Positions 42,591-51,981 of a DNA stretch of 64,000 nt are shown piece after piece. The notes under the pieces are model-generated. The model was not told where the DNA came from. It saw only the letters and a list, made by a program, of their open reading frames with translations, and ran no database searches. The DNA comes from an uncultured Sphingobium sp. (lineage in GTDB: Bacteria > Pseudomonadota > Alphaproteobacteria > Sphingomonadales > Sphingomonadaceae), in NCBI GenBank assembly GCA_946885845.1, contig CAMPHJ010000003.1:124001-188000 (forward strand), read 5' to 3'. Position numbers and translations under genes: made by a program. The stretch's first letter is position 1. Each line of letters starts with the position of its first letter.

Positions 42591-44208
42591 GGAAACGCTC
42601 AGCGGACAATGTCATGAATCTTTGTATTCTTCCCTGCATCATCCGCAACCGGATCAGCCACGACAAGGGTGGTGTTGATCCGCTCGCCATCCGCTCCACC
42701 ATGACTTCAGGACCGCAGGGCAACCGGGTGACCGGGTCCAGATAGCGAGGATAGAGAATGAGGGCGGCGGCCACAAGCTGGTCGATCGTCAATTGGCGAC
42801 CTCTGCGGGCGTTGGGCTGGGCCAGGTCGCGTGTCAGCCCCCACCCGGCATAAAATGGCATGCCATGGACGGTCACCGGGCAATCGCGCAGCAGCGCCTC
42901 GAACCCGGTGAGGGATGACAGCACATGCACATCGTCCACCGCCCGGACCAGAGCCATCAGCGGTGCGCCAGTATCGACAATGTCCGCAAGGCCCAGCACA
43001 GTCCCGTCATTCAGATGACCTCGCCGCAATCCCGCCTGAACATCAGGATGGGGGCGATAAATGATGTAGGCGTCCGGCTCTACCTGTCGCGCCCGCTGCA
43101 ACAATGCCAGGTTGCCTGCGACGCCCGCTCCGCCTTGCTGAACCGACAGGTCATCCTCCACCTGCCCCACCACCAGCACCGTCCTTCGCCCTGCGGGAAG
43201 GTCGGGCATGCCGCCCGCTTCCAGCCCATATTTGGTGACGCCGCTCGCCCTGATGGCCGACCGTAAGCGACGGGCGCGATCGATCAGTGCAGGCGCAAAG
43301 TCATGAGTGGCCAACAGCGTTTCCAAATCGCTCGACCCTCGCGCGTCATAATAGATGCCGCGCCGGTCGATCACCACCGATCCGGGCGGCGTCAGCGCAG
43401 CACCCAAACCCTTGGACCGGAGGAACCCATCCTCCACCTTCGCAATCGCTACGCCCCGCGCCTTGGCTTCATCCCCGAATGTTGCCGGGACCCGCGAAGG
43501 CCAGTAGGCGACGCCGCCCTTCTCCCTCGCCGCCTGACGCAGCGCGCCCCTTGGCGACAGAAAAGGCGGGGATCCCACGCCGTCCCACAGAAAACGCCGC
43601 ATCGCCTCCCGCTTCCACCAGGCCATGCCGGTCACCGCCGCGAAGCCCCGATTGGTCTCAAGCTGTCGACGCCACTCGCTCAGCTGGAACAGGACATCGG
43701 CGACACTGGCGGGATCGCCCGTAAAACAATTGCGATAGGACGCCGCACCTACCGCCCTACGCGCGACCTCTCGCAACCGCTCCGGGGGAATCTGGATGCC
43801 GTCCGGCCCATGAACCGGGACGTTCATCAGGCCCGCGACGATCGCCAGCTCATCATCCTCCGACGCATGGACCCATTGCGCACTGTCCATCAACGCCCAG
43901 GGGTCTGTCGCTCCGGTAAGCCATGTCCCGCGCGTCGGCCTGCGCGCTCTGCCCACAACGGCGATTTCCGCTGCCGGGACATGATCGATCATCCCCGGCA
44001 GGACGGGCATGCCAGCGCGAATGATCACCCGAAATCCCGTCCGACACTGCCCCCAAAAATCGCCGCCCACCCGCGCTCTGGCGATGTCCTCCAACAGTTC
44101 GTCGGAAACACGCTCCACGCCAACCGCGTCTGGCCTGCTGACCGCCGCAACGGCTGGGGCAATTCCCGGAAAGGGGGGCGAACGGAGAAAGGCAGCCCCG
44201 CTGATCAA
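42583..44208 (-). CDS. kpsC: Capsule polysaccharide Kdo-transferase KpsC-like, shortened first module
   Basis: A 541-residue KpsC-like protein. The C-terminal module (about 215-541) is complete: VAYWPSRVPATFGDEAKARG, KVEDGFLRSKGLGAALTPPG, IIYRPHPDV, and HVLSSLTGFEALLRDCPV followed by PFYAGWGL. The N-terminal module (1-200) is shorter and lacks the second EDGFLRS signature expected in full-length two-module KpsC (usually around 650-700 residues). The start is probably TTG 44208 after GGGCAGG. Read together with kpsS. Confidence 0.87.
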   Translation of the reverse strand: MISGAAFLRSPPFPGIAPAVAAVSRPDAVGVERVSDELLEDIARARVGGDFWGQCRTGFRVIIRAGMPVLPGMIDHVPAAEIAVVGRARRPTRGTWLTGATDPWALMDSAQWVHASEDDELAIVAGLMNVPVHGPDGIQIPPERLREVARRAVGAASYRNCFTGDPASVADVLFQLSEWRRQLETNRGFAAVTGMAWWKREAMRRFLWDGVGSPPFLSPRGALRQAAREKGGVAYWPSRVPATFGDEAKARGVAIAKVEDGFLRSKGLGAALTPPGSVVIDRRGIYYDARGSSDLETLLATHDFAPALIDRARRLRSAIRASGVTKYGLEAGGMPDLPAGRRTVLVVGQVEDDLSVQQGGAGVAGNLALLQRARQVEPDAYIIYRPHPDVQAGLRRGHLNDGTVLGLADIVDTGAPLMALVRAVDDVHVLSSLTGFEALLRDCPVTVHGMPFYAGWGLTRDLAQPNARRGRQLTIDQLVAAALILYPRYLDPVTRLPCGPEVMVERMASGSTPPLSWLIRLRMMQGRIQRFMTLSAERFHG

Positions 44209-44320
44209 ATGATGCCTGCCCTCTCCGCATCAAGGCTCAAACCGGAAGAATTACTGCGTTGTCGCAAGCCGATAGTAGCAATGGTCACGCAACGTCTATG
44301 GCTCTGCTGGCGGAGGAAGG

Positions 44321-45619
44321 TCAAGCGAAGGTCGCTACGTTCACATCATCCAGCAGCGTCATGACCCGGTCGAAATAACTGCTCCAGGTCGGCGCGCGCC
44401 ATGCCGCGATACGCGCCTGCTGCGCCGCCCGCTCCGGCGAATCCGGCTGCCGATAGGCATCGATCAGGCTCAGCCATCCCAACCCATCCAGCGGGTCCAG
44501 ATAGTCGGGCGCGTCGCCTCCCACTTCGCGATGCGCAACGATGTCGCTGCAGATTACCGGCACGCCCGCCGCCAGCGCCTCGACCACCGGCATGCCGAAC
44601 CCTTCCTCGAATGACGGCATCACCATCGCCCGTGCATGGGCGACAAGCTGCTGCATTTCATTGTCGGACAGTTCGCCCGCCTCGACCACATGGCCGCGCA
44701 ATATCTCGCCACGTTCCAGATGATCGATGACATTCTCATTTTCCCAACCGCGACGGCCGATCAATATCAGCATCGGCGCTTCATCGCCCAGTCGCTCGAT
44801 CAACCGCCGCCAGATGTTCAGCAGCAGCAGGTGATTCTTGCGCGGTTCGATGGTTGAAATATAGACGAAATAGGGTCGGGACGGTCTCTGGAAACCGTCC
44901 GTCGACGGCATGTCGGGCGGATCAGCGCCGAAATGCGCGACGCAAAGCGCCCGTCCCGCCAGTCCTCTGCTCATATGCGGACCCAGCGCGTCTATGGTCG
45001 CCTGGCTGTTACCGATGATGCCGTGGGCGAACCGATCGATGGTCCGCACGCGCCGCAGATGGTCGTGTGCGCCTTGTGGCCGGGCAAATTCGGGATGGGT
45101 GAGCGGGATGACATCATGCACCAGCGTCACGAACCGCGCTCCTTCCGCGCGCAAAATCGCGCCGACCTGATCGGGATCGTCCAGATGATGAGGCGAAACC
45201 TGCAAATAGACACGTGCGCCCTTCGCGCGCGGGACTGGCCGCGGCCTCAACGCAATCAGATGACGGATGATGGCCGCCCGACCGACCTTTTCATCCGGCA
45301 TGTCCGCATTGCGCCATCGCGCGGCGGTAAAGGCCAGAAATTGACGAACTGCCGCTGTATTCAGACGACCATAATAGCCGCCTGCCGGATGGACCGCTGC
45401 AAAAGCGAGCCGTTCGGGAATGCGCTGGAGCAATTCGCGCGCATAGACGAACTCCACGCGGTCGATGCCGGTAGGCGCCGCATGAAAACTGCGCGAAAGC
45501 AGGCGCGACAGGTCCAATATGACCTCCGCCTTTCCGTCCTGTGCAGCAAAGATCGGGCTGGCAGGCTTGGCCCGAAGCGCCAGCCGCGCACCGGGAGCCT
45601 TGAACGGCTTGAGCGCCAT
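44321..45619 (-). CDS. Glycosyltransferase family 4 (GT-B), polysaccharide assembly
   Basis: A 432-residue GT4 enzyme. N-terminal parts include SFHAAPTGIDRVEFVYAREL and TLVHDVIPLTHPEFARPQGA. The donor domain has YISTIEPRKNHLLLLNIWRR, LIGRRGWENENVIDHL and the E-x7-E motif SFEEGFGMPVVEALAAGVPV. This is typical of mannosyl- or rhamnosyl-type transferases of surface polysaccharides. It lies 112 bases upstream of kpsC in the same direction, probably in the same locus. Confidence 0.9.
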   Translation of the reverse strand: MALKPFKAPGARLALRAKPASPIFAAQDGKAEVILDLSRLLSRSFHAAPTGIDRVEFVYARELLQRIPERLAFAAVHPAGGYYGRLNTAAVRQFLAFTAARWRNADMPDEKVGRAAIIRHLIALRPRPVPRAKGARVYLQVSPHHLDDPDQVGAILRAEGARFVTLVHDVIPLTHPEFARPQGAHDHLRRVRTIDRFAHGIIGNSQATIDALGPHMSRGLAGRALCVAHFGADPPDMPSTDGFQRPSRPYFVYISTIEPRKNHLLLLNIWRRLIERLGDEAPMLILIGRRGWENENVIDHLERGEILRGHVVEAGELSDNEMQQLVAHARAMVMPSFEEGFGMPVVEALAAGVPVICSDIVAHREVGGDAPDYLDPLDGLGWLSLIDAYRQPDSPERAAQQARIAAWRAPTWSSYFDRVMTLLDDVNVATFA

Positions 45620-45666
45620 CTTATCGCTTCCCTGTCCGATATCTTCCCTGCGGCCCGGCCCTCAGA

Positions 45667-46107
45667 TCAGAACTGGGCACGAATCTCTTCCGCCAATGCT
45701 TCCAGCGCGGCCGGATCGGCGAAATCGCCCTGCGCATGGGCGGAAAAGCCCATCGGGCCGCCTGCCCAGCGCGGCACGATATGGAAATGCAGGTGAAACA
45801 CGGTCTGCCCGGCAGGCGCGCCGTTGAACTGGGCGACATGGATGCCATCGGGGTCCAGCGCTTTGTGCGTGGCGACCGCGACCTTCTTCACCGTCGCCAT
45901 CACCTGCGCCAGCGCCTCCTCCTCGATCTCAAGGATGTTGCGGGCTTTCGACCATTTGGAAATGACCAGGCTATGCCCCTTCGACTGCGGCTGGATGTCG
46001 AGGAAGGCATATGTATGCTCATCCTCATACAGCTTGGTCGAAGGGATTTTGCCCTGAAGGATCAGTGCAAAGACATTGCCTTCGTCATATTTGCCCTCAA
46101 GGCTCAT
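45667..46107 (-). CDS. HIT-family nucleotide-binding protein (HINT-like)
   Basis: A 146-residue protein of the histidine-triad family. It starts with NVFALILQGKIPSTKLYEDE, contains FLDIQPQSKGHSLVISK and the triad QTVFHLHFHIVPRW. It probably hydrolyses aminoacyl- or amino-substituted AMP derivatives. It lies ten bases downstream of the CoA-transferase B subunit on the same strand, so it is likely co-transcribed, though no functional link is obvious. Confidence 0.93.
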   Translation of the reverse strand: MSLEGKYDEGNVFALILQGKIPSTKLYEDEHTYAFLDIQPQSKGHSLVISKWSKARNILEIEEEALAQVMATVKKVAVATHKALDPDGIHVAQFNGAPAGQTVFHLHFHIVPRWAGGPMGFSAHAQGDFADPAALEALAEEIRAQF

Positions 46108-46117
46108 GCCACACTCC

Positions 46118-46768
46118 TCAGCTCAGATAATGAGCCGTGGTCTTAGCGGCGACTTCCTCCGCCGTCACGTCCGGCGCGAGTTCGACGAGCTTGAACGGGC
46201 TGTCATGGTCTGCGCGCATGAACACGCAAAGGTCGGTAACGATCATGTCGACCACATTCTTGCCCGTCAGCGGCAGGGTGCAGGCCGGAATGAACTTGGG
46301 GCTACCGTCCTTGGACGTATGCTCCATCACGACAATGATCTTCTTGACACCCGCGACCAGATCCATCGCGCCGCCCATGCCCTTGATCATCTTGCCGGGG
46401 ATCATCCAGTTGGCGATGTCGCCATTTTCAGCAACCTCCATCGCGCCCAGCACGGTCAGGTCGATATGCCCGCCCCGGATCATCGCAAAGCTGTCGGCGC
46501 TCGAAAAATAAGCGCTGTTCGGCAATTCGCTGATCGTCTGCTTGCCCGCATTGATCAGGTCGGCGTCCTCCTCACCCTCATAAGGAAAAGGACCGATGCC
46601 CAGCATGCCGTTTTCCGACTGGAGCGTCACTTCCACGCCCGCCGGAATATGGTTCGCCACCAGCGTCGGAATGCCGATGCCAAGGTTGACGTAGAAACCG
46701 TCCTTCAGTTCCTTGGCCGCCCGCGCGGCCATCTCGTCACGAGTCCAGCCTTTGGCTTCCTGGGGCAT
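46118..46768 (-). CDS. scoB: 3-oxoacid CoA-transferase subunit B
   Basis: A 216-residue subunit with [30 protein letters not shown] and the catalytic glutamate in [20 protein letters not shown], then [20 protein letters not shown]. With ScoA it moves CoA from succinyl-CoA to acetoacetate, opening ketone-body or polyhydroxybutyrate-derived carbon to the TCA cycle. ATG 46768 overlaps the scoA stop by one base (TGATG). Confidence 0.95.
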   Translation of the reverse strand: MPQEAKGWTRDEMAARAAKELKDGFYVNLGIGIPTLVANHIPAGVEVTLQSENGMLGIGPFPYEGEEDADLINAGKQTISELPNSAYFSSADSFAMIRGGHIDLTVLGAMEVAENGDIANWMIPGKMIKGMGGAMDLVAGVKKIIVVMEHTSKDGSPKFIPACTLPLTGKNVVDMIVTDLCVFMRADHDSPFKLVELAPDVTAEEVAAKTTAHYLS

Positions 46769-47478
46769 CACGCGGTCTCCCTCTGGCGAACGGTGCGAAA
46801 TTCGATCTTCTTTTCGTAGGGCGCGCCTACGATCATGCGCTTCACATAGATGCCCGGCAGGTGGATCGCGTCGGGATCAAGGCTGCCCACCGGCACCACT
46901 TCCTCGACCTCCGCCACGCAGATTTTCGCAGCGGTCGCCATCGGCTGGTTGAAATTGCGCGCGGTCTTGCGGAAGATCAGGTTGCCGCTCTCGTCAGCCT
47001 TCCACCCCTTGATGATGGCGACATCCGCAAAGATCCCGCGTTCCAGGATATAGTCCTGGCCGTCGAAGACCTTGACCTCCTTGCCCTCGGCAACCGCCGT
47101 GCCGACGCCCGTCTTGGTGTAGAAGCCCGGAATACCCGCCCCGCCAGCACGGCAGCGCTCCGCCAGCGTGCCCTGGGGGCAGAACTCCACCTCCAGCTCG
47201 CCTGCCAGATACTGCCGCTCAAACTCCTTGTTCTCGCCGACATAGGAGGAAATCATCTTTTTCACCTGCCGCGTGCGCAGCAGCTTGCCCAGACCTTCGC
47301 CGTCAATTCCGGCATTGTTGGACGCGATGGTCAGGCCCTTGACCCCCGAATCGCGAATTGCGTCGATCAGCCGCTCAGGAATTCCGCAAAGACCAAAGCC
47401 GCCAGCACATAAATGCATGCCGTCGAAGAGAAGGCCCTCCAACGCAGACGCAGCATCGGGGTAGAGCTTCTTCACCAT
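46768..47478 (-). CDS. scoA: 3-oxoacid CoA-transferase subunit A
   Basis: A 236-residue subunit with [20 protein letters not shown] (the CoA-binding glycine-rich segment), [39 protein letters not shown] and FYTKTGVGT. It partners ScoB, immediately downstream. AAGGAAAA lies just before ATG 47478. A family B repeat sits upstream, between it and the thiSG gene. Confidence 0.95.
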   Translation of the reverse strand: MVKKLYPDAASALEGLLFDGMHLCAGGFGLCGIPERLIDAIRDSGVKGLTIASNNAGIDGEGLGKLLRTRQVKKMISSYVGENKEFERQYLAGELEVEFCPQGTLAERCRAGGAGIPGFYTKTGVGTAVAEGKEVKVFDGQDYILERGIFADVAIIKGWKADESGNLIFRKTARNFNQPMATAAKICVAEVEEVVPVGSLDPDAIHLPGIYVKRMIVGAPYEKKIEFRTVRQRETA

Positions 47479-47565
47479 CGCTTTTCCTTCATCCTGAACC
47501 CGCTCTGCCCATAGGGGTAAGGGATGGAAGGGTCAATTTGCTGCAACGGCGAAAGTAGCGCCCCG

Positions 47566-47650
47566 GTGTTCCTGCGAAGGCAGGAACCCAGTCTCGACCT
47601 CACCTTATCGTCGCGGCACATGAACTGGACTCCTGCCTGCGCAGGAGCAC
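47566..47650. repeat. Dispersed palindromic repeat, family B, copy 4 (longer spacer)
   Basis: GTGTTCCTGCGAAGGCAGGA plus ACCCAGTC is followed, after about 30 bases, by the inverted arm GGACTCCTGCCTGCGCAGGA plus GCAC. It lies between scoA and thiSG, eight bases from the thiSG stop. Confidence 0.82.
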
Positions 47651-47658
47651 GTTGCCCG

Positions 47659-48660
47659 TTAAATCAGCCCCGCCAACGGACTCGACGGATCGGCATACAT
47701 CCGCTTCCCCATCCGCCCGGCGCGATAGGCCATGCGCCCGGCTTCCACGCCAGCCTTCATAGCCGCCGCCATCAGCACCGGGTCCTTGGCCTCCGCGATA
47801 GCCGTGTTCATCAGCACCCCAGTGCAACCCAGTTCCATCGCCTCTGCCGCTTCCGACGCCGTGCCGACGCCCGCATCCACCAGCACCGGCAGCTTGGTGC
47901 CCTCCACGATCAGGCGGATCGTCACCCGGTTCTGAATGCCCAGCCCCGACCCGATCGGCGCGCCCAGCGGCATGATCGCCACCGCGCCCGCATCCTCCAG
48001 CCGCTTGGCCGCGATCGGATCATCCACACAATAGACCATGGGCTTGAAGCCTTCCTTGGCCAGCACCTCGGTCGCGCGCAAAGTCTCCACCATGTCGGGA
48101 TACAGAGTCCGCGCCTCGCCCAGCACCTCCAGCTTGACGAGGTCCCATCCGCCCGCCTCACGCGCCAGCCGCAGCGTGCGGATCGCCTCCTCACCAGTGA
48201 AGCAGCCCGCCGTATTGGGTAGATAAGTAATCTTCTTGGGATCGATGAAGTCGGTCAGCATCGGCGCCTTGGGGTCGGACACATTGACGCGCCGTACTGC
48301 CACGGTGACGATCTCCGCCCCCGAAGCCGCAACCGCCGCCGCATTCTGTTCGAAATTCTTGTATTTGCCCGTCCCGACAATCAGACGGGACCGGAATGTC
48401 TTGCCCGCGACGGTCCAGCTGTCATCCTCGACAGCCGATACATCCCCACCGCCGACAAAGTGCACGATCTCCAGATCGTCGCCATCCTCGACAAAAACTT
48501 GTGCCAATGTCGAACGCGGCACGACCTCCAGATTGCGCTCCACCGCCACCTTTTCCGGCACAAAGCCAAGTTCACTCGCCAATTCGGCCAGCGTCATGCC
48601 CGCGCGCACCCGGCGATGCTCGCCATTGATGGAGATCGATACTGTTCCGTCGACGTGCAA
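47659..48660 (-). CDS. thiSG: ThiS-ThiG fusion: sulfur carrier and thiazole synthase
   Basis: A 333-residue fusion. Residues 1-71 are ThiS ([20 protein letters not shown], ending VHFVGGG with the carrier glycines). Residues about 80-333 are ThiG, with [20 protein letters not shown], the Schiff-base lysine in [26 protein letters not shown] and [19 protein letters not shown]. ThiS delivers sulfur and ThiG makes the thiazole of thiamine. Start is TTG 48660 with AGGA upstream. No TPP riboswitch is visible upstream. Confidence 0.94.
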   Translation of the reverse strand: MHVDGTVSISINGEHRRVRAGMTLAELASELGFVPEKVAVERNLEVVPRSTLAQVFVEDGDDLEIVHFVGGGDVSAVEDDSWTVAGKTFRSRLIVGTGKYKNFEQNAAAVAASGAEIVTVAVRRVNVSDPKAPMLTDFIDPKKITYLPNTAGCFTGEEAIRTLRLAREAGGWDLVKLEVLGEARTLYPDMVETLRATEVLAKEGFKPMVYCVDDPIAAKRLEDAGAVAIMPLGAPIGSGLGIQNRVTIRLIVEGTKLPVLVDAGVGTASEAAEAMELGCTGVLMNTAIAEAKDPVLMAAAMKAGVEAGRMAYRAGRMGKRMYADPSSPLAGLI

Positions 48661-48781
48661 TGCTCTGTCCTGTCTCTTACGAAAGAACGTGTCTCGACTT
48701 GGCGCGACACGAAAGGCTAAAGATCACCCTGCATATAGGGGCCGCCACGCCCCTGCCGCAACATGCTAAAGGGGGAATGCG

Positions 48782-49222
48782 ATGGCCGACGCGCGGAAAA
48801 TCTATGTGTTGAACGGCCCGAACCTCAACATGTTGGGCACGCGGGAACCGGAAATCTACGGCTATGACACGCTGGACGATATTGCCGAACGGATGGAGGA
48901 TGCCGCAACCCGTGCCCATGTAGAAATCGATTTCCGCCAGTCCAATCATGAAGGCCATCTGATCGACTGGCTTCAGGAAGCACATGAGGAAGGCGCGCAT
49001 GCCGTCATCCTCAATCCCGGCGGCCTCACCCACACCTCCATCGCGCTGCATGACGCGATCAAGGGCATCAGCGTGCCCGTCATAGAGGTGCACCTGTCCA
49101 ACCCGCACAAGCGCGAGCCTTTCCGCCACAAAAGCTATGTCGGCATGGCGGCCAAGGGAACGATCGCGGGTTTTGGCGCGATGTCGTATATGCTGGCGCT
49201 GGAAGCCGCGCTGGAACTTTAA
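48782..49222 (+). CDS. aroQ: 3-dehydroquinate dehydratase, type II
   Basis: A 146-residue enzyme of the shikimate pathway. It has [20 protein letters not shown], where the Tyr/Arg region is the flexible active-site lid; [36 protein letters not shown]; and [16 protein letters not shown] with the catalytic His. The aroQ-accB-accC order is well conserved in proteobacteria. The class II DAHP synthase of the same pathway is at 60.8 kb. Confidence 0.96.
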   Translation: MADARKIYVLNGPNLNMLGTREPEIYGYDTLDDIAERMEDAATRAHVEIDFRQSNHEGHLIDWLQEAHEEGAHAVILNPGGLTHTSIALHDAIKGISVPVIEVHLSNPHKREPFRHKSYVGMAAKGTIAGFGAMSYMLALEAALEL

Positions 49223-49306
49223 CTCGTCGCTCAAAAGTTGCGCTTCGGCCCAAATGCGCATAGGCGCGGGCATCGCATAAGACATTTCATCGTCCAGGGA
49301 CTTCAA

Positions 49307-49783
49307 ATGAACGATAAGGCTGAAAAGGGCGCAATGCAGGTCGACGTGCAGTTGGTGCGGGACCTCGCCGCGCTGCTCGACGACACCAACCTGACGGAAA
49401 TCGAGGTGGAGGACGGCGATCGCAAGATCCGCGTCGCGCGGAAAGCTGCGAACGCCGCAGTCGCCTACGCGCCCGCGCCCGTCGCCGCTCCGGTGGCCGC
49501 ACCCGCGGCGGCCGCCCCGGCACCTGCCGAAGCAGCCGCTCCCGCCGCCGCCAACGCCGTCCGCTCGCCCATCGTAGGCACCGCCTATCTCTCGGCTGAA
49601 CCGGGCGCAGCGCCCTTCGCCGCCGTCGGTTCGGCCGTGAAGGCAGGCGACACCGTGCTGATCGTCGAAGCGATGAAGGTCATGAACGCCATCACCGCGC
49701 CCAGCGCGGGCACGGTCAAGGCTGTGCTGGTCGATAACGGCCAGCCGGTCGAATATGACCAGCCGCTGATCGTCATCGAATAA
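49307..49783 (+). CDS. accB: Acetyl-CoA carboxylase biotin carboxyl carrier protein
   Basis: A 158-residue BCCP with an N-terminal helix region, an Ala/Pro-rich flexible linker (about 60-95), and the C-terminal biotinyl domain with [15 protein letters not shown] and the biotin-bearing lysine in [15 protein letters not shown] 49307 has AGGGA seven bases upstream. It precedes accC by 13 bases; together they perform the biotin carboxylation half-reaction of fatty-acid synthesis. Confidence 0.96.
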   Translation: MNDKAEKGAMQVDVQLVRDLAALLDDTNLTEIEVEDGDRKIRVARKAANAAVAYAPAPVAAPVAAPAAAAPAPAEAAAPAAANAVRSPIVGTAYLSAEPGAAPFAAVGSAVKAGDTVLIVEAMKVMNAITAPSAGTVKAVLVDNGQPVEYDQPLIVIE

Positions 49784-49796
49784 GGCCGCGCGACAC

Positions 49797-51143
49797 ATGG
49801 CCATTGAAAAGCTGCTGATCGCGAACCGGGGCGAAATCGCGCTCCGCATCCACCGCGCCTGCCATGAAATGGGTATCAAGACCGTCGCGGTGCACTCCAC
49901 CGCCGACGCCGATGCCATGCATGTGCGCCTTGCCGACGAAGCAATCTGCATCGGCCCGCCCGCGGCCAAGGACAGCTATCTAAACGTGGCCGCGATCATT
50001 TCCGCCGCCGAAATCTCCGGCGCGGACGCGATCCACCCCGGCTACGGCTTCCTGTCGGAAAACGCCCAGTTCGCGGAGATTGTCGAGGCGCACAACATCG
50101 CCTTCGTCGGGCCGAAGCCCGAACATATCCGCATCATGGGCGACAAGGTGGAGGCAAAGCGCACCGCTGGTGCTCTCGGCCTGCCGCTGGTCCCCGGCTC
50201 CGACGGCGCGCTTTCCAGCATCGATGAAGCCAAGGCGGTCGCCGCAAAGATCGGCTATCCCGTCCTTATCAAGGCGGCATCGGGCGGCGGCGGTCGCGGC
50301 ATGAAGGTCGTGCCCAGCGAAGACCTGCTCGAAACCTCGATGAAACAGGCAGGCAACGAAGCCAAAGCCGCCTTCGGCGACGACACCGTCTATATGGAAA
50401 AATATCTGGGCAACCCCCGGCATATCGAATTCCAGGTGTTCGGCGATGGCAACGGCAACGCCATTCATCTTGGCGAACGCGACTGCTCGCTACAGCGCCG
50501 CCACCAGAAGGTATTGGAGGAGGCCCCCTCCCCCGTTCTCTCGACCGCCGAACGCGACAAGATGGGCGAAGTCGTGCGCAAAGCGATGGCCGACATGGGC
50601 TATCGCGGCGCGGGCACGATCGAGTTCCTTTGGGAAGACGGCGAATTCTATTTCATCGAAATGAACACCCGGCTTCAGGTGGAACATCCGGTGACCGAAA
50701 TGATCACCGGCATCGACCTTGTTCGCGAACAGATCCGCGTCGCCGAAGGCAAGCAGCTTTCGGTCGAGCAGGCGGATATCGAGTTCAAAGGCCACGCCAT
50801 CGAATGCCGCATCAACGCCGAAGATCCGCGCACCTTCGCGCCGTCGCCCGGCACCGTCACCAGCTATCATGTTCCCGGCGGCATGCATGTCCGCGTCGAT
50901 AGCGGCCTCTATCAGGGCTACCGCGTACCGCCCTATTACGACAGCATGATCGGCAAGCTGATCGTCTACGGTCGCACCCGTGAAGGCTGCATCATGCGGC
51001 TGCGCCGCGCGCTGGAAGAATATGTGATCGAAGGCATGAAAACCACGATCCCGCTTCACCAGAAACTGCTGACAGACCCGGACTTCCTCAACGGCGACTA
51101 TACGATCAAGTGGCTGGAGGAATGGCTGGCGCGCGAGGAATGA
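49797..51143 (+). CDS. accC: Acetyl-CoA carboxylase biotin carboxylase subunit
   Basis: A 448-residue ATP-grasp enzyme. It has [34 protein letters not shown], the Gly-rich ATP loop [55 protein letters not shown] and [19 protein letters not shown]. It carboxylates biotin on AccB. A weak hairpin follows the stop. Confidence 0.97.
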   Translation: MAIEKLLIANRGEIALRIHRACHEMGIKTVAVHSTADADAMHVRLADEAICIGPPAAKDSYLNVAAIISAAEISGADAIHPGYGFLSENAQFAEIVEAHNIAFVGPKPEHIRIMGDKVEAKRTAGALGLPLVPGSDGALSSIDEAKAVAAKIGYPVLIKAASGGGGRGMKVVPSEDLLETSMKQAGNEAKAAFGDDTVYMEKYLGNPRHIEFQVFGDGNGNAIHLGERDCSLQRRHQKVLEEAPSPVLSTAERDKMGEVVRKAMADMGYRGAGTIEFLWEDGEFYFIEMNTRLQVEHPVTEMITGIDLVREQIRVAEGKQLSVEQADIEFKGHAIECRINAEDPRTFAPSPGTVTSYHVPGGMHVRVDSGLYQGYRVPPYYDSMIGKLIVYGRTREGCIMRLRRALEEYVIEGMKTTIPLHQKLLTDPDFLNGDYTIKWLEEWLAREE

Positions 51144-51149
51144 CTGCGC

Positions 51150-51177
51150 TGGCGCGCCAAGGGGCCTTTGCGCGCCA
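51150..51177 (+). terminator. Weak terminator-like hairpin after accC
   Basis: TGGCGCG and CGCGCCA pair around a 14-base loop, followed by ATTTATTG. The T tract is poor, so partial termination or mRNA stabilisation is more likely than full termination. Confidence 0.4.
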
Positions 51178-51204
51178 ATTTATTGAATAAAGGGGGAAAT
51201 GGGC

Positions 51205-51399
51205 ATGCAAAAGGGCAAGATCGTCTTCACGGGGCATTTCCTGGAATATTTCATCATGTCCCTCGGTCTTATCCTGCTGTGCCTGATAACCCTGGGGCTC
51301 GCGCTGCCCTATTACGCTTATTGGAACTTCAAATATTTCTTCTCCAATATGGAAGTCGAAATCTACCAACCGGGCAATCCGGTCGAACGGACCCGATAA
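51205..51399 (+). CDS. Tiny membrane protein resembling one repeat of DUF898/YjgN
   Basis: A 64-residue protein: GKIVFTGHFLEYFIMSLGLI is followed by one long hydrophobic stretch, then LPYYAYWNFKYFFSNMEVEI. The aromatic pattern (F-x-G-x-F-x-x-Y-F and YxFKYFxSN) looks like a single unit of the YjgN/DUF898 membrane repeat. Function is unknown. ATG 51205 is preferred, with GGGGG eight bases upstream; ATG 51199 is two bases from that tract. It lies between accC and arsC. Confidence 0.6.
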   Translation: MQKGKIVFTGHFLEYFIMSLGLILLCLITLGLALPYYAYWNFKYFFSNMEVEIYQPGNPVERTR

Positions 51400-51409
51400 G
51401 GCAGGCACG

Positions 51410-51754
51410 ATGAAGGCGACCATCTGGCACAATCCCCGCTGCTCCAAATCGCGCGCCGCGCTCGCGATTCTCGAAGCCATGCCGGGGGTTGAGGTTAAGC
51501 TGGTCGAATATCTAAAGACCCCGCCCACCCGCGCCGAGATCGAGGCGGTACTGGCGCAGGCGGGCGTCCGTCCATCGGATGCCCTCCGCAAGGGCGAGGC
51601 AGTGGTGAAGGAAATCGGCCTCGACGTGAACGACGACAAGGCCGTGCTGGACGCGATGGCCGCACATCCGATCCTGATCGAACGCGCCATCGTCATCACA
51701 GACAAAGGCGCAGTGGTGGCACGCCCTCCCGAACGGGTCAGCGAAATCCTCTAA
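51410..51754 (+). CDS. arsC: Glutaredoxin-dependent arsenate reductase (ArsC family)
   Basis: A 114-residue thioredoxin-fold protein. The catalytic Cys is in WHNPRCSKSRAALAIL; arginines in RKGEAVVKEIG, HPILIERAIVITD and RPPERV match the anion-binding set of ArsC. It reduces arsenate with glutaredoxin. Without an arsR/arsB neighbour it may also be a related YffB-type protein. It starts 10 bases after the small membrane protein gene. Confidence 0.88.
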   Translation: MKATIWHNPRCSKSRAALAILEAMPGVEVKLVEYLKTPPTRAEIEAVLAQAGVRPSDALRKGEAVVKEIGLDVNDDKAVLDAMAAHPILIERAIVITDKGAVVARPPERVSEIL

Positions 51755-51981
51755 GATATTCGATCCAGGCCGATCAAAAGTCGGCGAGGATTTTCACGGC
51801 CAATTCCTGGCCTTCATCGCGTCTTTTCGCGTCAAATATCGACCGACAGGATTATGCACCTATACTTTTGCGCCCGGCCCGATCCGTTGCGGGGGCGCAA
51901 GGAACATGGCATAAAATGCGCTCTTTACGCTCGATCGGACATCGAGAAAGCATTGAAGTTCCTCCGCTGAAAGGCATGGCA

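Noticed and set aside
48661..48781. TPP riboswitch upstream of thiSG
   Set aside because: The conserved THI-box sequences (CTGAGA and the ACCTGATCTGG-type core) are not present in this short region on the minus strand.
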